Origin: an uncultured Lachnospiraceae bacterium
GTDB taxonomy: Bacteria; Bacillota; Clostridia; Lachnospirales; Lachnospiraceae
DNA: 25,831 bases
Assembly: GCA_947591115.1 (NCBI GenBank)
Contig: CANQCX010000003.1
Location: forward strand, 1 to 25,831
Reading direction: 5' to 3'
Shown piece by piece: positions 1 through 6,559 of the stretch. Within the stretch, counting starts at the first letter, position 1. Every line of letters begins with the position of its first letter. The notes under the pieces are model-generated. The model did no database searches, had not been told where the DNA came from, and worked only from the letters and a program-made list of their open reading frames with translations. A program made the translations under genes and the position numbers.

Positions 1-522
1 ATGCCAATCGCAGTACCTGCAGGCGTTACTGTAGATATTGCAGAAAATAATCATGTGACTGTAAAAGGTCCAAAGGGAACATTAGAAAGAACGCTTCCGG
101 CAGAAATGGATATCAAATTAGAGGGCGGCGAAGTAATCGTTACAAGACCAAATGATCTGAAGAAAATGAAATCCTTACATGGATTGACAAGAACGCTGAT
201 CAATAACATGGTCGTTGGCGTAACGGAAGGTTATACCAAGACGCTGGAGGTAAACGGCGTAGGTTACAGAGCGTCCAAGTCCGGAAAGAAGCTGACGCTG
301 AATCTGGGTTACTCCCATCCGGTAGAGATGATGGATCCGGAGGGACTGGAAGCAGTTGTTGAAGACAATAAGATCATCGTCAAGGGTATCGATAAAGAAA
401 AAGTCGGCCAGTATGCAGCGGAAATCAGGGATAAGAGAAGACCGGAGCCGTATAAGGGCAAGGGTATTAAGTACGCAGATGAAGTAATCCGCCGCAAAGT
501 TGGTAAGACCGGCAAAAAATAA
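1..522 (+). CDS. rplF: 50S ribosomal protein L6 (5' end outside the window)
   Basis: Large-subunit protein L6, which binds 23S rRNA near the factor-binding site. The two repeated L6 folds are visible: the first contains VTVKGPKGTLER (about residues 20-31) and the second ends in the conserved C-terminal stretch KGKGIKYADEVIRRKVGKTGKK. The window opens exactly on an ATG, but L6 proteins normally begin with about six more residues (of the type MSRIGR) before MPIAVP. This ATG is therefore probably an internal methionine, and the true start lies just upstream. The 173 residues seen plus about six would match the usual length of about 180. It is the first gene of a tightly packed same-strand ribosomal cluster, with rplR following after 18 bases that carry an AAAGGAG ribosome binding site. 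Confidence 0.96.
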   Translation: MPIAVPAGVTVDIAENNHVTVKGPKGTLERTLPAEMDIKLEGGEVIVTRPNDLKKMKSLHGLTRTLINNMVVGVTEGYTKTLEVNGVGYRASKSGKKLTLNLGYSHPVEMMDPEGLEAVVEDNKIIVKGIDKEKVGQYAAEIRDKRRPEPYKGKGIKYADEVIRRKVGKTGKK

Positions 523-540
523 AGAAAGGAGTAGACAGGA

Positions 541-909
541 ATGGTTAGTAAGAAATCCAGAACGGAAGTTCGTGAAAAGAAACATAAAAGAATGCGTCAT
601 CATCTTGCAGGGACTGCGGAACGTCCTCGTTTAGCGGTATTCAGAAGCAATAACCATATGTATGCTCAGATTATTGATGATACAGTTGGAAATACACTTG
701 TCGCTGCCTCTACTCTTGAGAAAGACGTAAAAGCAGAGCTTGAGAAGACAAATAACGTTGATGCGGCAGCAAAGCTGGGCGCTGTAATCGCAAAGAAAGC
801 TTTGGATAAAGGTATTTCTACGGTTGTCTTCGACAGAGGAGGATTCCTCTACGCTGGCAAGGTAAAAGCATTAGCTGAAGCAGCAAGAGAAGCTGGTTTA
901 GAGTTTTAG
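541..909 (+). CDS. rplR: 50S ribosomal protein L18
   Basis: L18 binds 5S rRNA and helps dock it on the large subunit with L5. The protein is 122 residues, the usual bacterial length. It has a basic N-terminal tail (SKKSRTEVREKKHKRMRHH) followed by the family core RPRLAVFRSNNHMYAQIIDD, and ends in the conserved FDRGGFLYAGKVKALAEAAREAGLEF. The start is supported by AAAGGAG about 10 bases upstream. It lies between rplF and rpsE (12-base gap), the canonical spc-operon position, and should be co-transcribed with them. Nothing unusual is seen. Confidence 0.98.
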   Translation: MVSKKSRTEVREKKHKRMRHHLAGTAERPRLAVFRSNNHMYAQIIDDTVGNTLVAASTLEKDVKAELEKTNNVDAAAKLGAVIAKKALDKGISTVVFDRGGFLYAGKVKALAEAAREAGLEF

Positions 910-921
910 GAGGAACGTAGC

Positions 922-1431
922 ATGAAACGTGAAATCATTGACGCTAGTCAATTAGAATTAGTGGATCAGGTTGTTGACATCAAACGTGTAACAAAGGTTG
1001 TAAAAGGTGGACGTAACATGCGTTTCACAGCTCTTGTTGTTGTCGGCGACAAAAACGGTCATGTTGGTGCAGGACTTGGAAAAGCAACCGAAATTCCGGA
1101 AGCAATCCGCAAAGGAAAAGAAGATGCGATCAAGAGTCTGGTTTCCGTTCGTTTAGACGAGAATAACAGTATCACACATGATGTAACAGGAAAATATACA
1201 GGCGCTTCCGTCTTATTAAAGAAGTCTCCGGAAGGTACCGGTATCATCGCCGGCGGCCCTGCGCGTTCCGTATGCGAACTGGCGGGCATTACCAATATCC
1301 GTACGAAATCTCTGGGTTCCAATAATAAGCAGAATGTTGTACTTGCAACAATCGAGGCTTTGAAACAGTTAAGATCTCCGGAAGAGGTAGCAAGACTTCG
1401 CGGTAAATCGGTAGAAGAAATCCTGGGTTAA
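922..1431 (+). CDS. rpsE: 30S ribosomal protein S5
   Basis: Small-subunit protein S5, involved in decoding accuracy and mRNA entry. It is 169 residues, normal for the family. The N-terminal double-stranded-RNA-binding-like domain (about 10-75) holds the loop KVVKGGRNMRF, the region where spectinomycin-resistance changes are known in other bacteria; the residues look wild type. The C-terminal domain carries GTGIIAGGPARSVCELAGI and the SNNKQNVVLATIEAL helix. The ATG at 922 follows an AGGAGG 8 bases upstream that overlaps the end of rplR. It is part of the uninterrupted spc cluster. Confidence 0.98.
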   Translation: MKREIIDASQLELVDQVVDIKRVTKVVKGGRNMRFTALVVVGDKNGHVGAGLGKATEIPEAIRKGKEDAIKSLVSVRLDENNSITHDVTGKYTGASVLLKKSPEGTGIIAGGPARSVCELAGITNIRTKSLGSNNKQNVVLATIEALKQLRSPEEVARLRGKSVEEILG

Positions 1432-1445
1432 GGAGGAATTGAAAA

Positions 1446-1631
1446 ATGGCAGATAAGAAAGTGAAAGTTACACTTATTAAGTCAACGATCGGTGCAGTTC
1501 CGAAGAACAGGAAAACAATTGAAGCACTGGGATTACGAAAGCTGAATAAAAGCGTAGAATTACCGGATAACGCAGCTACTCAGGGAGCACTTCGCAAAGT
1601 AGCACCATATGTAAAAGTAGAAGAGTTATAA
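1446..1631 (+). CDS. rpmD: 50S ribosomal protein L30
   Basis: L30 is a small 23S rRNA-binding protein; at 61 residues this copy is the usual bacterial short form. The family pattern is KVTLIKSTIGAVPKNRKTIEALGLRKLNKSVELPDNAATQGALRKVAPYVKVEEL in overview, with the G-x-x-x-K-x-R-x-T-x-x-x-L-G-L core near residues 17-31. The ribosome binding site AAGGAGG sits in the 14-base gap after rpsE. Its place between rpsE and rplO is typical of the spc operon in Firmicutes. Confidence 0.97.
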   Translation: MADKKVKVTLIKSTIGAVPKNRKTIEALGLRKLNKSVELPDNAATQGALRKVAPYVKVEEL

Positions 1632-1650
1632 GAGAAAAGGAGGTGCCATC

Positions 1651-2088
1651 ATGGATTTATCTAGTTTAAAAGCCGCTGAAGGATCCAGACATGACAAATT
1701 CAGAAGAGGCCGCGGACATGGCTCCGGAAACGGTAAAACAGCGGGCAAGGGCCACAAGGGACAAAAAGCGCGTTCCGGTGCGCCAAGACCGGGATTTGAA
1801 GGCGGTCAGATGCCATTGTACAGAAGGCTGCCAAAGAGAGGATTTCATTGCAGAAATTCAAAGACCATTATCGGAATCAACCTTTCTGAACTGGAAAGAT
1901 TTGACAACGATACGGTTGTATCGGTTGATACTTTAATGGAAGCAGGTGTAGTAAAGAATCCGAGAGATGGAGTTAAGATTCTTGGAAATGGGGATTTTAC
2001 TAAGAAGCTGACCGTTCAGGCAAATGCATTTAGTGCGTCTGCAAAAGAAAAGATCGAAGCTCTTGGTGGAAAAGCAGAGGTGATTTAA
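1651..2088 (+). CDS. rplO: 50S ribosomal protein L15
   Basis: L15 is a late-assembly protein of the large subunit. It is 145 residues. The glycine/lysine-rich extended N-terminal arm (RGRGHGSGNGKTAGKGHKGQ, about 19-39) that threads into 23S rRNA is clear, followed by GFEGGQMPLYRRLPKRGF and a globular C-terminal domain. An AAAGGAGG ribosome binding site stands upstream of the ATG. The stop codon TAA overlaps the secY ATG by one base (TAATG at 2086-2090), so translation of secY is probably coupled to L15, as in many Firmicutes. Confidence 0.98.
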   Translation: MDLSSLKAAEGSRHDKFRRGRGHGSGNGKTAGKGHKGQKARSGAPRPGFEGGQMPLYRRLPKRGFHCRNSKTIIGINLSELERFDNDTVVSVDTLMEAGVVKNPRDGVKILGNGDFTKKLTVQANAFSASAKEKIEALGGKAEVI

Positions 2089-3404
2089 TGCTTGAGACAC
2101 TCCGCAATGCATTTCGGATCAAAGATATTCGCAGTCGGATCATTTTTACATTCTTTATGCTGGTTGTCATCCGGATCGGATGTGAGCTTCCGATTCCGGG
2201 CGTCAACGGGGAAGTTTTTCGGGAATGGTTTGAAAATCAGGGTACAGACGGATTAGGATTTTTTAATGCAATTACCGGCGGATCGTTTATCAACATGTCC
2301 GTTTTTGCATTAAATATTACGCCGTATATTACCTCTTCCATTATCATGCAGCTTCTTACGATCGTAATTCCGAAGCTGGAGGAAATGCAGCGTGACGGCG
2401 AAGAGGGAAGAAAGAAGATTGCCGAGATTACCCGTTATGTAACGGTTGCACTGGCATTGATCGAATCCATTGCAATGACATATGGATTTTACAAAGGCGG
2501 TTATCTGATCAACAAGAGTCCGATTACCGTAATACTGGTTGCTGTAACGCTGACTGCGGGTTCTGCAGTATTGATGTGGATCGGCGAGCGCATTACCGAA
2601 AAGGGTGTAGGAAACGGTATTTCCATCGTATTGACGATCAATATCATTTCCCGCATTCCGCAGGATATGGCGACGCTCTGGTCGCAGTTTATCGCAGGAA
2701 AATCCATTCCGAAGGGCGTAGTTGCCGCGCTGATCATCTGCGCGATCATTATTGCAATGGTAGTATTTGTCATTGTGCTTCAGGATGCGCAAAGACGGAT
2801 TCCGGTTCAGTATTCTAAGAAAATTCAGGGACGCAAACAGGTAGGCGGCCAGCAGTCGCATATTCCGCTGCGGGTCAATACCAGCGGCGTTATTCCGGTT
2901 ATCTTTGCACAGTCGCTGATGCAGACGCCGGTAATCATTGCAAACTTCATAGGAAAAGGAAACGGAACGGGGATCGGCAGCAAGATTTTACGGGGATTAT
3001 CCCAGTCGAACTGGTGTAATCCGGACGAGCCGGTTTATACGATCGGACTTCTGCTGTATATCGTGCTGATCATCGCTTTTGCGTATTTCTACACGCAGAT
3101 TACCTTTAATCCGCTGGAGATCGCAAATAACATGAAGCGTGCGGGCGGTTTTATTCCGGGCATTCGTCCGGGCAAGCCGACCAGTGATTATCTGAATCAG
3201 ATATTGAATTACGTCGTATTTATCGGAGCGGTCGGCTTAACGATCGTTGCGGTAATCCCGATTTTCTTTAACGGGGTTTTCAAAGCGGACGTATCGTTCG
3301 GCGGAACCTCAATCATCATTATCGTAGGCGTTATCATTGAAACGCTCAAACAGATTGAGTCACAGATGCGGGTACGCTATTATAAAGGTTTTTTAAACGA
3401 TTAG
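2088..3404 (+). CDS. secY: Preprotein translocase subunit SecY
   Basis: Channel-forming subunit of the Sec translocon in the cytoplasmic membrane. It is 438 residues, and about ten hydrophobic segments can be picked out. Family motifs include the N-terminal DIRSRIIFTFFMLVVIRIGCELPIPGV in overview, the MQLLTIVIPKLEEM segment near residues 85-100, GNGISIVL near 180 and the cytoplasmic loop with QGRKQVGGQQSHIPLRVN near 250-265, which is important for SecA and ribosome contact. The C-terminus ESQMRVRYYKGFLND also fits. The start overlaps the rplO stop by one base. An 86-base gap to adk contains a 9-bp hairpin. Confidence 0.98.
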   Translation: MLETLRNAFRIKDIRSRIIFTFFMLVVIRIGCELPIPGVNGEVFREWFENQGTDGLGFFNAITGGSFINMSVFALNITPYITSSIIMQLLTIVIPKLEEMQRDGEEGRKKIAEITRYVTVALALIESIAMTYGFYKGGYLINKSPITVILVAVTLTAGSAVLMWIGERITEKGVGNGISIVLTINIISRIPQDMATLWSQFIAGKSIPKGVVAALIICAIIIAMVVFVIVLQDAQRRIPVQYSKKIQGRKQVGGQQSHIPLRVNTSGVIPVIFAQSLMQTPVIIANFIGKGNGTGIGSKILRGLSQSNWCNPDEPVYTIGLLLYIVLIIAFAYFYTQITFNPLEIANNMKRAGGFIPGIRPGKPTSDYLNQILNYVVFIGAVGLTIVAVIPIFFNGVFKADVSFGGTSIIIIVGVIIETLKQIESQMRVRYYKGFLND

Positions 3405-3413
3405 ATTCTACGC

Positions 3414-3442
3414 TGGAGATACTGGCACAAGCCGTATCTCCA
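3414..3442 (+). other. Hairpin between secY and adk
   Basis: A perfect 9-bp inverted repeat, TGGAGATAC (3414-3422) and GTATCTCCA (3434-3442), with an 11-base loop. It begins 9 bases after the secY stop. No T-run follows (the next bases are TTCGTGG), so it does not look like an intrinsic terminator. A processing or mRNA-stability element, or a partial attenuator separating secY from adk-map, is possible but unproven. Confidence 0.6.
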
Positions 3443-3490
3443 TTCGTGGTATCGTAAAACAAATATTTTATATAAGGGAAGGAGAACAAT

Positions 3491-4135
3491 ATGAAAATCA
3501 TTATGTTAGGGGCTCCGGGAGCCGGAAAAGGAACACAGGCAAAGCAGATCGCTGCAAAGTATCAGATTCCGCACATTTCAACCGGAGATATTTTCCGCGC
3601 CAACATTAAGAACGGCACAGAACTTGGAAAAAAAGCAAAAACTTATATGGATCAGGGAGCGCTGGTTCCGGATGAACTGACCTGCGATCTGGTTATGGAC
3701 CGGATTCAGCAGGACGACTGCAGCAATGGATTTGTTCTGGACGGTTTTCCAAGAACGATCCCGCAGGCGGAGGCGCTGGACGCAGCGTTAAAGAAGATCG
3801 CTCAGTCTATGGACTATGCGATCGACGTTGATGTACCGGATGAGAACATTGTAAACCGTATGAGCGGAAGACGCGCCTGCCTGAACTGCGGTGCGACCTA
3901 TCACATCGTATATAACCCGACCAAAGAAGAAGGCGTATGCGATGCATGCGGAAATCCGACGGTACTGCGTGACGACGACAAACCGGAAACCGTACAGAAG
4001 CGTCTGAGCGTTTATCATGACCAGACGCAGCCGCTGATCGATTATTATAAGAATCAGGGCATTTTAAAGAGCGTAGACGGAACACAGCCGATGGATGACG
4101 TATTTGCAGACATCGTAGCGATTTTGGGTGAATAA
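3491..4135 (+). CDS. adk: Adenylate kinase (zinc-LID type)
   Basis: Catalyses AMP + ATP to 2 ADP in the cytoplasm. It is 214 residues, the long-form length. The P-loop GAPGAGKGTQ is at 7-16, the AMP-binding segment STGDIFRA near 30-37, and LDGFPRT near 83-89. The LID domain carries four cysteines (C130, C133, C150, C153), the zinc-binding arrangement common in Gram-positive enzymes. The start is set by AAGGAG upstream of the ATG. It sits in the standard Firmicute order secY-adk-map. Only 3 bases separate it from map, so the two are almost certainly co-transcribed and probably translationally coupled. Confidence 0.98.
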   Translation: MKIIMLGAPGAGKGTQAKQIAAKYQIPHISTGDIFRANIKNGTELGKKAKTYMDQGALVPDELTCDLVMDRIQQDDCSNGFVLDGFPRTIPQAEALDAALKKIAQSMDYAIDVDVPDENIVNRMSGRRACLNCGATYHIVYNPTKEEGVCDACGNPTVLRDDDKPETVQKRLSVYHDQTQPLIDYYKNQGILKSVDGTQPMDDVFADIVAILGE

Positions 4136-4138
4136 AAT

Positions 4139-4927
4139 ATGTCGGTAACGATAAAATCTGAAAGAGAAATAGCACTGATGCGCGAGGCCGGAAGAATTCT
4201 CGGCCTCGTTCATCAGGAACTTGGGAAGGAAATTCGACCGGGGATGTCTACTTTGGATGTAGACCGGCTTGGAGAAGAAATGATCCGAAGTTACGGCTGC
4301 ATCCCTTCCTTTAAGAATTATAACGGTTATCCGGCATCGATCTGCGTGTCGGTCAACGAAGAAGTTGTACATGGCATTCCAAATGCAAAACGGATTTTGC
4401 AGGAAGGCGATATCGTCAGTCTGGATGCGGGTGTGATTTATCAGGGGTACCATTCCGACGCTGCCAGAACCGTAGGGATCGGCAGCATATCAAAAGAAGC
4501 GCAGGAACTGATCGAACGGACGCGGCAAAGTTTTTTTGAAGGCATGAAACAGGCGGTTGCAGGCAATCATTTGTTTGATATATCCAATGCGATCAGCGAT
4601 TATGCGGAAAGCTTCGGCTACGGAGTGGTGCATGATCTGGTAGGGCATGGGATCGGCTCCCGTCTGCATGAGGATCCGGAGATACCGAATTTTCGTCAGC
4701 GGCGGAAAGGACTCCGGCTGCGGCCGGGCATGACGCTGGCAGTCGAACCGATGATCAATGCCGGAAGCGCGGAAGTGGTATGGATGGATGACGACTGGAC
4801 GGTAATTACCGAAGACCGTTCGCTGTCCGCGCACTATGAAAATACGATATTGATCACAGAAGGAAAACCGGAGCTGCTTTCCCTGACAGAAGAGGGAAAA
4901 GCGGCGGGGTTCGAGAATCTGTTTTAG
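4139..4927 (+). CDS. map: Type I methionine aminopeptidase
   Basis: Removes N-terminal methionine from nascent proteins. It is 262 residues, a minimal type I enzyme without the N-terminal SH3-binding zinc extension. The five metal ligands are present: D96, D107, H170, E203 and E234. The substrate-binding histidine is in NEEVVHGIP (H78), and the motif DLVGHGIGSRLHEDPEIPN is intact. The ATG at 4139 lies 3 bases after the adk stop, with only a weak GGGTG as ribosome binding site, which suggests coupling to adk translation. In many related genomes a short KOW-domain RNA-binding protein follows map; here infA follows after 47 bases with no such gene. Confidence 0.97.
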   Translation: MSVTIKSEREIALMREAGRILGLVHQELGKEIRPGMSTLDVDRLGEEMIRSYGCIPSFKNYNGYPASICVSVNEEVVHGIPNAKRILQEGDIVSLDAGVIYQGYHSDAARTVGIGSISKEAQELIERTRQSFFEGMKQAVAGNHLFDISNAISDYAESFGYGVVHDLVGHGIGSRLHEDPEIPNFRQRRKGLRLRPGMTLAVEPMINAGSAEVVWMDDDWTVITEDRSLSAHYENTILITEGKPELLSLTEEGKAAGFENLF

Positions 4928-4974
4928 CAGCCAGAAGTTATTATTCATATTTTTTTAGGAGGATCAGATTAGTT

Positions 4975-5193
4975 ATGTCAAAAGCAGACGTGATTGAAGT
5001 AGAGGGTGTAGTAGTGGAAAAACTTCCAAATGCATTCTTTAAAGTAGAGCTTGAGAATGGACATCAGATTTTAGCAACCATCAGCGGGAAATTAAGAATG
5101 AATTTTATCCGCATTTTGCCAGGTGATAAAGTAACCATTGAAATGTCCCCTTATGACCTGACAAAGGGCAGAATTATCTGGAGAGATAAATAA
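4975..5193 (+). CDS. infA: Translation initiation factor IF-1
   Basis: IF-1 is a single OB-fold protein that binds the ribosomal A site during initiation. The 72-residue length is exact for the family. Diagnostic stretches are the N-terminal MSKADVIEVEGVVVEKLPNA and the C-terminal LPGDKVTIEMSPYDLTKGRIIWR in overview, with the GHxIxAxxSGKxRxxxIRI core between them. An AGGAGG lies upstream of the ATG. It follows map and precedes a new promoter for rpmJ, so rpmJ can be made from both the long transcript and its own start. Confidence 0.98.
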   Translation: MSKADVIEVEGVVVEKLPNAFFKVELENGHQILATISGKLRMNFIRILPGDKVTIEMSPYDLTKGRIIWRDK

Positions 5194-5223
5194 TAGCCGG
5201 TTACAATAAATAAAAAGTTTAGG

Positions 5224-5252
5224 TTGACTTCTTGAAAGCGTGCGTGTATAAT
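5224..5252 (+). promoter_or_regulatory. Sigma-A promoter for rpmJ
   Basis: TTGACT (5224-5229) and TATAAT (5247-5252) are separated by exactly 17 bases. This is a near-perfect vegetative promoter inside the infA-rpmJ gap. Transcription should start at about 5258-5260, which coincides with the first base-paired nucleotide of the three-way-junction leader described next. Confidence 0.85.
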
Positions 5253-5258
5253 ACTAGA

Positions 5259-5311
5259 CGGACACTTTGGGAAAGTGCCCCCAAAATGGGCGAAAGTCCG
5301 CAAAAAAGCGG
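5259..5311 (+). promoter_or_regulatory. Structured rpmJ leader: predicted three-way junction
   Basis: Read by eye, the leader RNA folds compactly. P1 pairs CGGAC (5259-5263) with GTCCG (5296-5300). P2 pairs ACTTT (5264-5268) with AAAGT (5272-5276) around a GGG loop. P3 pairs GCCC (5277-5280) with GGGC (5288-5291) around CCAAAAT. GAAA (5292-5295) is the only unpaired junction strand. The fold begins at the predicted transcription start. A competing hairpin, CCGC (5298-5301) with GCGG (5308-5311), uses the 3' strand of P1, so the two states exclude one another. The rpmJ ribosome binding site (5325-5330) follows 14 bases later. I do not recognise a named RNA family. Confidence 0.55.
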
Positions 5312-5337
5312 CATTTATAGAGAAAGGAGGATTTGTT

Positions 5338-5451
5338 GTGAAGGTAAGATCGTCAGTGAAACCGATTTGCGAAAAGTGCAAGGTTATCAAACGAAAAGGA
5401 AGCATCCGGATCATTTGCGAGAATCCGAAGCATAAGCAGAGACAGGGTTAA
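5338..5451 (+). CDS. rpmJ: 50S ribosomal protein L36
   Basis: L36 is the smallest large-subunit protein. It is 37 residues, MKVRSSVKPICEKCKVIKRK in its first half and ending in NPKHKQRQG. It is the zinc-binding (C+) form, with ligands C11, C14, C27 and H32. Translation begins at a GTG (5338) with an ideal AAAGGAGG 7 bases upstream. It has its own promoter and a structured leader. The stop codon lies within a 13-bp hairpin stem (5439-5481). Zinc-dependent and zinc-independent L36 paralogues exist in some bacteria; only this one is in view. Confidence 0.97.
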   Translation: MKVRSSVKPICEKCKVIKRKGSIRIICENPKHKQRQG

Positions 5452-5481
5452 GGGTTGTCTGACAGTTTTTAACCCTGTTTC
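5439..5481 (+). other. Hairpin spanning the rpmJ stop codon
   Basis: A 13-bp stem (one G-U pair) is formed by 5439-5451 and 5469-5481, with core CAGGGTTAA and TTAACCCTG and a 17-base loop. The TAA of rpmJ is the last three bases of the 5' arm. The 3' arm ends in GTTTC and is followed by AGACATTC, so there is no proper T-run. It may be a weak terminator, or a stability element that separates the rpmJ transcript from rpsM. Confidence 0.55.
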
Positions 5482-5489
5482 AGACATTC

Positions 5490-5530
5490 ATTATGTGCGG
5501 CTGCAGCGCAGAAAATGCGCTGTTCATAAT
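5490..5530 (+). other. Bulged hairpin in the rpmJ-rpsM gap
   Basis: CAGCGCA (5504-5510) pairs perfectly with TGCGCTG (5516-5522) around a GAAAA loop. An outer 6-bp helix, ATTATG (5490-5495) with CATAAT (5525-5530), closes it across an asymmetric internal loop. No T-run follows. It lies upstream of the predicted rpsM promoter, so it would be present only in read-through transcripts from rpmJ. Its function is unknown. Confidence 0.5.
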
Positions 5531-5553
5531 AAACAGAGGCATAACTGGCAGTG

Positions 5554-5574
5554 TGCTATAATACCGAGTGGTAT
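5554..5574 (+). promoter_or_regulatory. Extended -10 promoter for rpsM with overlapping inverted repeat
   Basis: TGCTATAAT (5554-5562) is a consensus extended -10 element; no good -35 is seen at the matching distance. Immediately overlapping it, ATACC (5561-5565) and GGTAT (5570-5574) form an inverted repeat around GAGT, covering the -10 and the likely start site. The repeat could be an operator or a short 5'-end hairpin. Transcription from here would enter the alpha cluster (rpsM to rplQ). Confidence 0.6.
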
Positions 5575-5600
5575 ACTGCGAATATGCAGATTTGGGGAAA

Positions 5601-5675
5601 GCATGTGCATACACACATTTCAGGACGTGCAACCGTAGCTGTATGTGGATGCTTTTTGACGGATATAGGTTGCAC
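5601..5675 (+). promoter_or_regulatory. rpsM leader: long hairpin with T-run and pseudoknot potential
   Basis: Two arms, 5601-5613 and 5640-5652, pair with a single mismatch (including two G-U pairs) and are followed directly by TTTTT (5653-5657), the layout of an intrinsic terminator or attenuator. The 27-base loop contains GTGCAACC (5627-5634), perfectly complementary to GGTTGCAC (5668-5675) just downstream, so an H-type pseudoknot can form. GTGCA also occurs in the 5' arm (5605-5609) and could compete for the same partner. The rpsM ribosome binding site GGAGGT follows about 35 bases later. In E. coli the alpha operon is controlled by S4 binding a pseudoknot before rpsM; similarity here is by analogy only. 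Confidence 0.55.
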
Positions 5676-5724
5676 TATATCGTTACTATCAATTCAGGAA
5701 AATTTTATGGAGGTGTAAACACAC

Positions 5725-6093
5725 ATGGCTCGTATTGCAGGTGTAGATTTACCAAGAGAAAAACGTGTAGAGATCGGTCTGACTTACATCTACGGAATCG
5801 GAAGAGCAAGCTCAAACCGTATTTTAAAAGAAGCGAATGTAAATCCGGATACTCGTGTTCGTGATCTGACGGACGACGAAGTAAAGCGGATCAGCTCAGT
5901 CATTGACGAAACCCAGACGGTAGAAGGCGATTTGAGAAGAGAGATCGCTCTTAATATTAAGAGACTTCAGGAAATCGGATGCTATCGCGGAATCCGTCAC
6001 AGAAAAGGTCTTCCGGTTCGCGGTCAGAAGACAAAGACCAACGCCAGAACCAGAAAAGGCCCGAAGAGAACGGTCGCAAATAAGAAGAAATAG
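5725..6093 (+). CDS. rpsM: 30S ribosomal protein S13
   Basis: S13 sits in the head of the small subunit and contacts the P-site tRNA and L5. It is 122 residues, normal length. It begins MARIAGVDLPREKRVEIGLT, has the helix-turn-helix-like region IYGIGRASSNRIL, and ends in a basic tail with GQKTKTNARTRKGPKRTVANKKK in overview. The ATG is preceded by ATGGAGGTG at good distance. It is the first gene of the alpha cluster (rpsM-rpsK-rpsD-rpoA-rplQ) and carries the structured leader that may control the whole set. Confidence 0.98.
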   Translation: MARIAGVDLPREKRVEIGLTYIYGIGRASSNRILKEANVNPDTRVRDLTDDEVKRISSVIDETQTVEGDLRREIALNIKRLQEIGCYRGIRHRKGLPVRGQKTKTNARTRKGPKRTVANKKK

Positions 6094-6146
6094 CAAACAG
6101 AAGTTACCTTATGTAAAAATCGTATAGAAAGTAGGTTAGTTTAGAT

Positions 6147-6542
6147 ATGGCGAAGAACGTTGCAAAAAAAGTAACTAAAAAGCGTGTAAAGAAAAACGTT
6201 GAGCGCGGACAGGCACACATCCAGTCATCTTTCAATAATACAATTGTTACAATTACGGATGCGGAAGGCAATGCGTTATCTTGGGCAAGTGCCGGCGGTC
6301 TTGGGTTCAGAGGTTCCAAGAAATCTACTCCGTATGCAGCGCAGATGGCAGCGGAAACCGCTACCAAAGCGGCATTGGTTCATGGTTTAAAGACGGTTGA
6401 CGTTATGGTAAAAGGACCGGGTTCCGGACGGGAAGCGGCAATCCGCGCACTTTCCGCTTGCGGTCTTGAAGTTACTTCCATTAAGGATGTAACTCCGGTA
6501 CCTCACAACGGATGTCGTCCGCCAAAACGCAGAAGAGTTTAA
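6147..6542 (+). CDS. rpsK: 30S ribosomal protein S11
   Basis: S11 lies on the platform of the small subunit near the mRNA exit. It is 131 residues, with a very basic N-terminus (KNVAKKVTKKRVKKNVERG) and the strongly conserved HIQSSFNNTIVTITDAEGN, GFRGSKKSTPYAAQ, VKGPGSGREAAIRAL and C-terminal TPVPHNGCRPPKRRRV. The 53-base gap from rpsM has only a weak ribosome binding site (AGTAGG), unlike its neighbours. It is followed by rpsD after 17 bases. Confidence 0.98.
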   Translation: MAKNVAKKVTKKRVKKNVERGQAHIQSSFNNTIVTITDAEGNALSWASAGGLGFRGSKKSTPYAAQMAAETATKAALVHGLKTVDVMVKGPGSGREAAIRALSACGLEVTSIKDVTPVPHNGCRPPKRRRV

Positions 6543-6559
6543 TTAGGAGGTAGATTGAG

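Noticed and set aside
5259..5300. Hammerhead-type ribozyme, suggested by a three-way junction with a GAAA strand
   Set aside because: The obligatory CUGAUGA core strand is absent and two of the three junction strands have no unpaired bases.
5568..5864. Plus-strand open frame of 98 codons across the rpsM leader and gene start
   Set aside because: It overlaps rpsM in another frame, resembles no protein and has no ribosome binding site.
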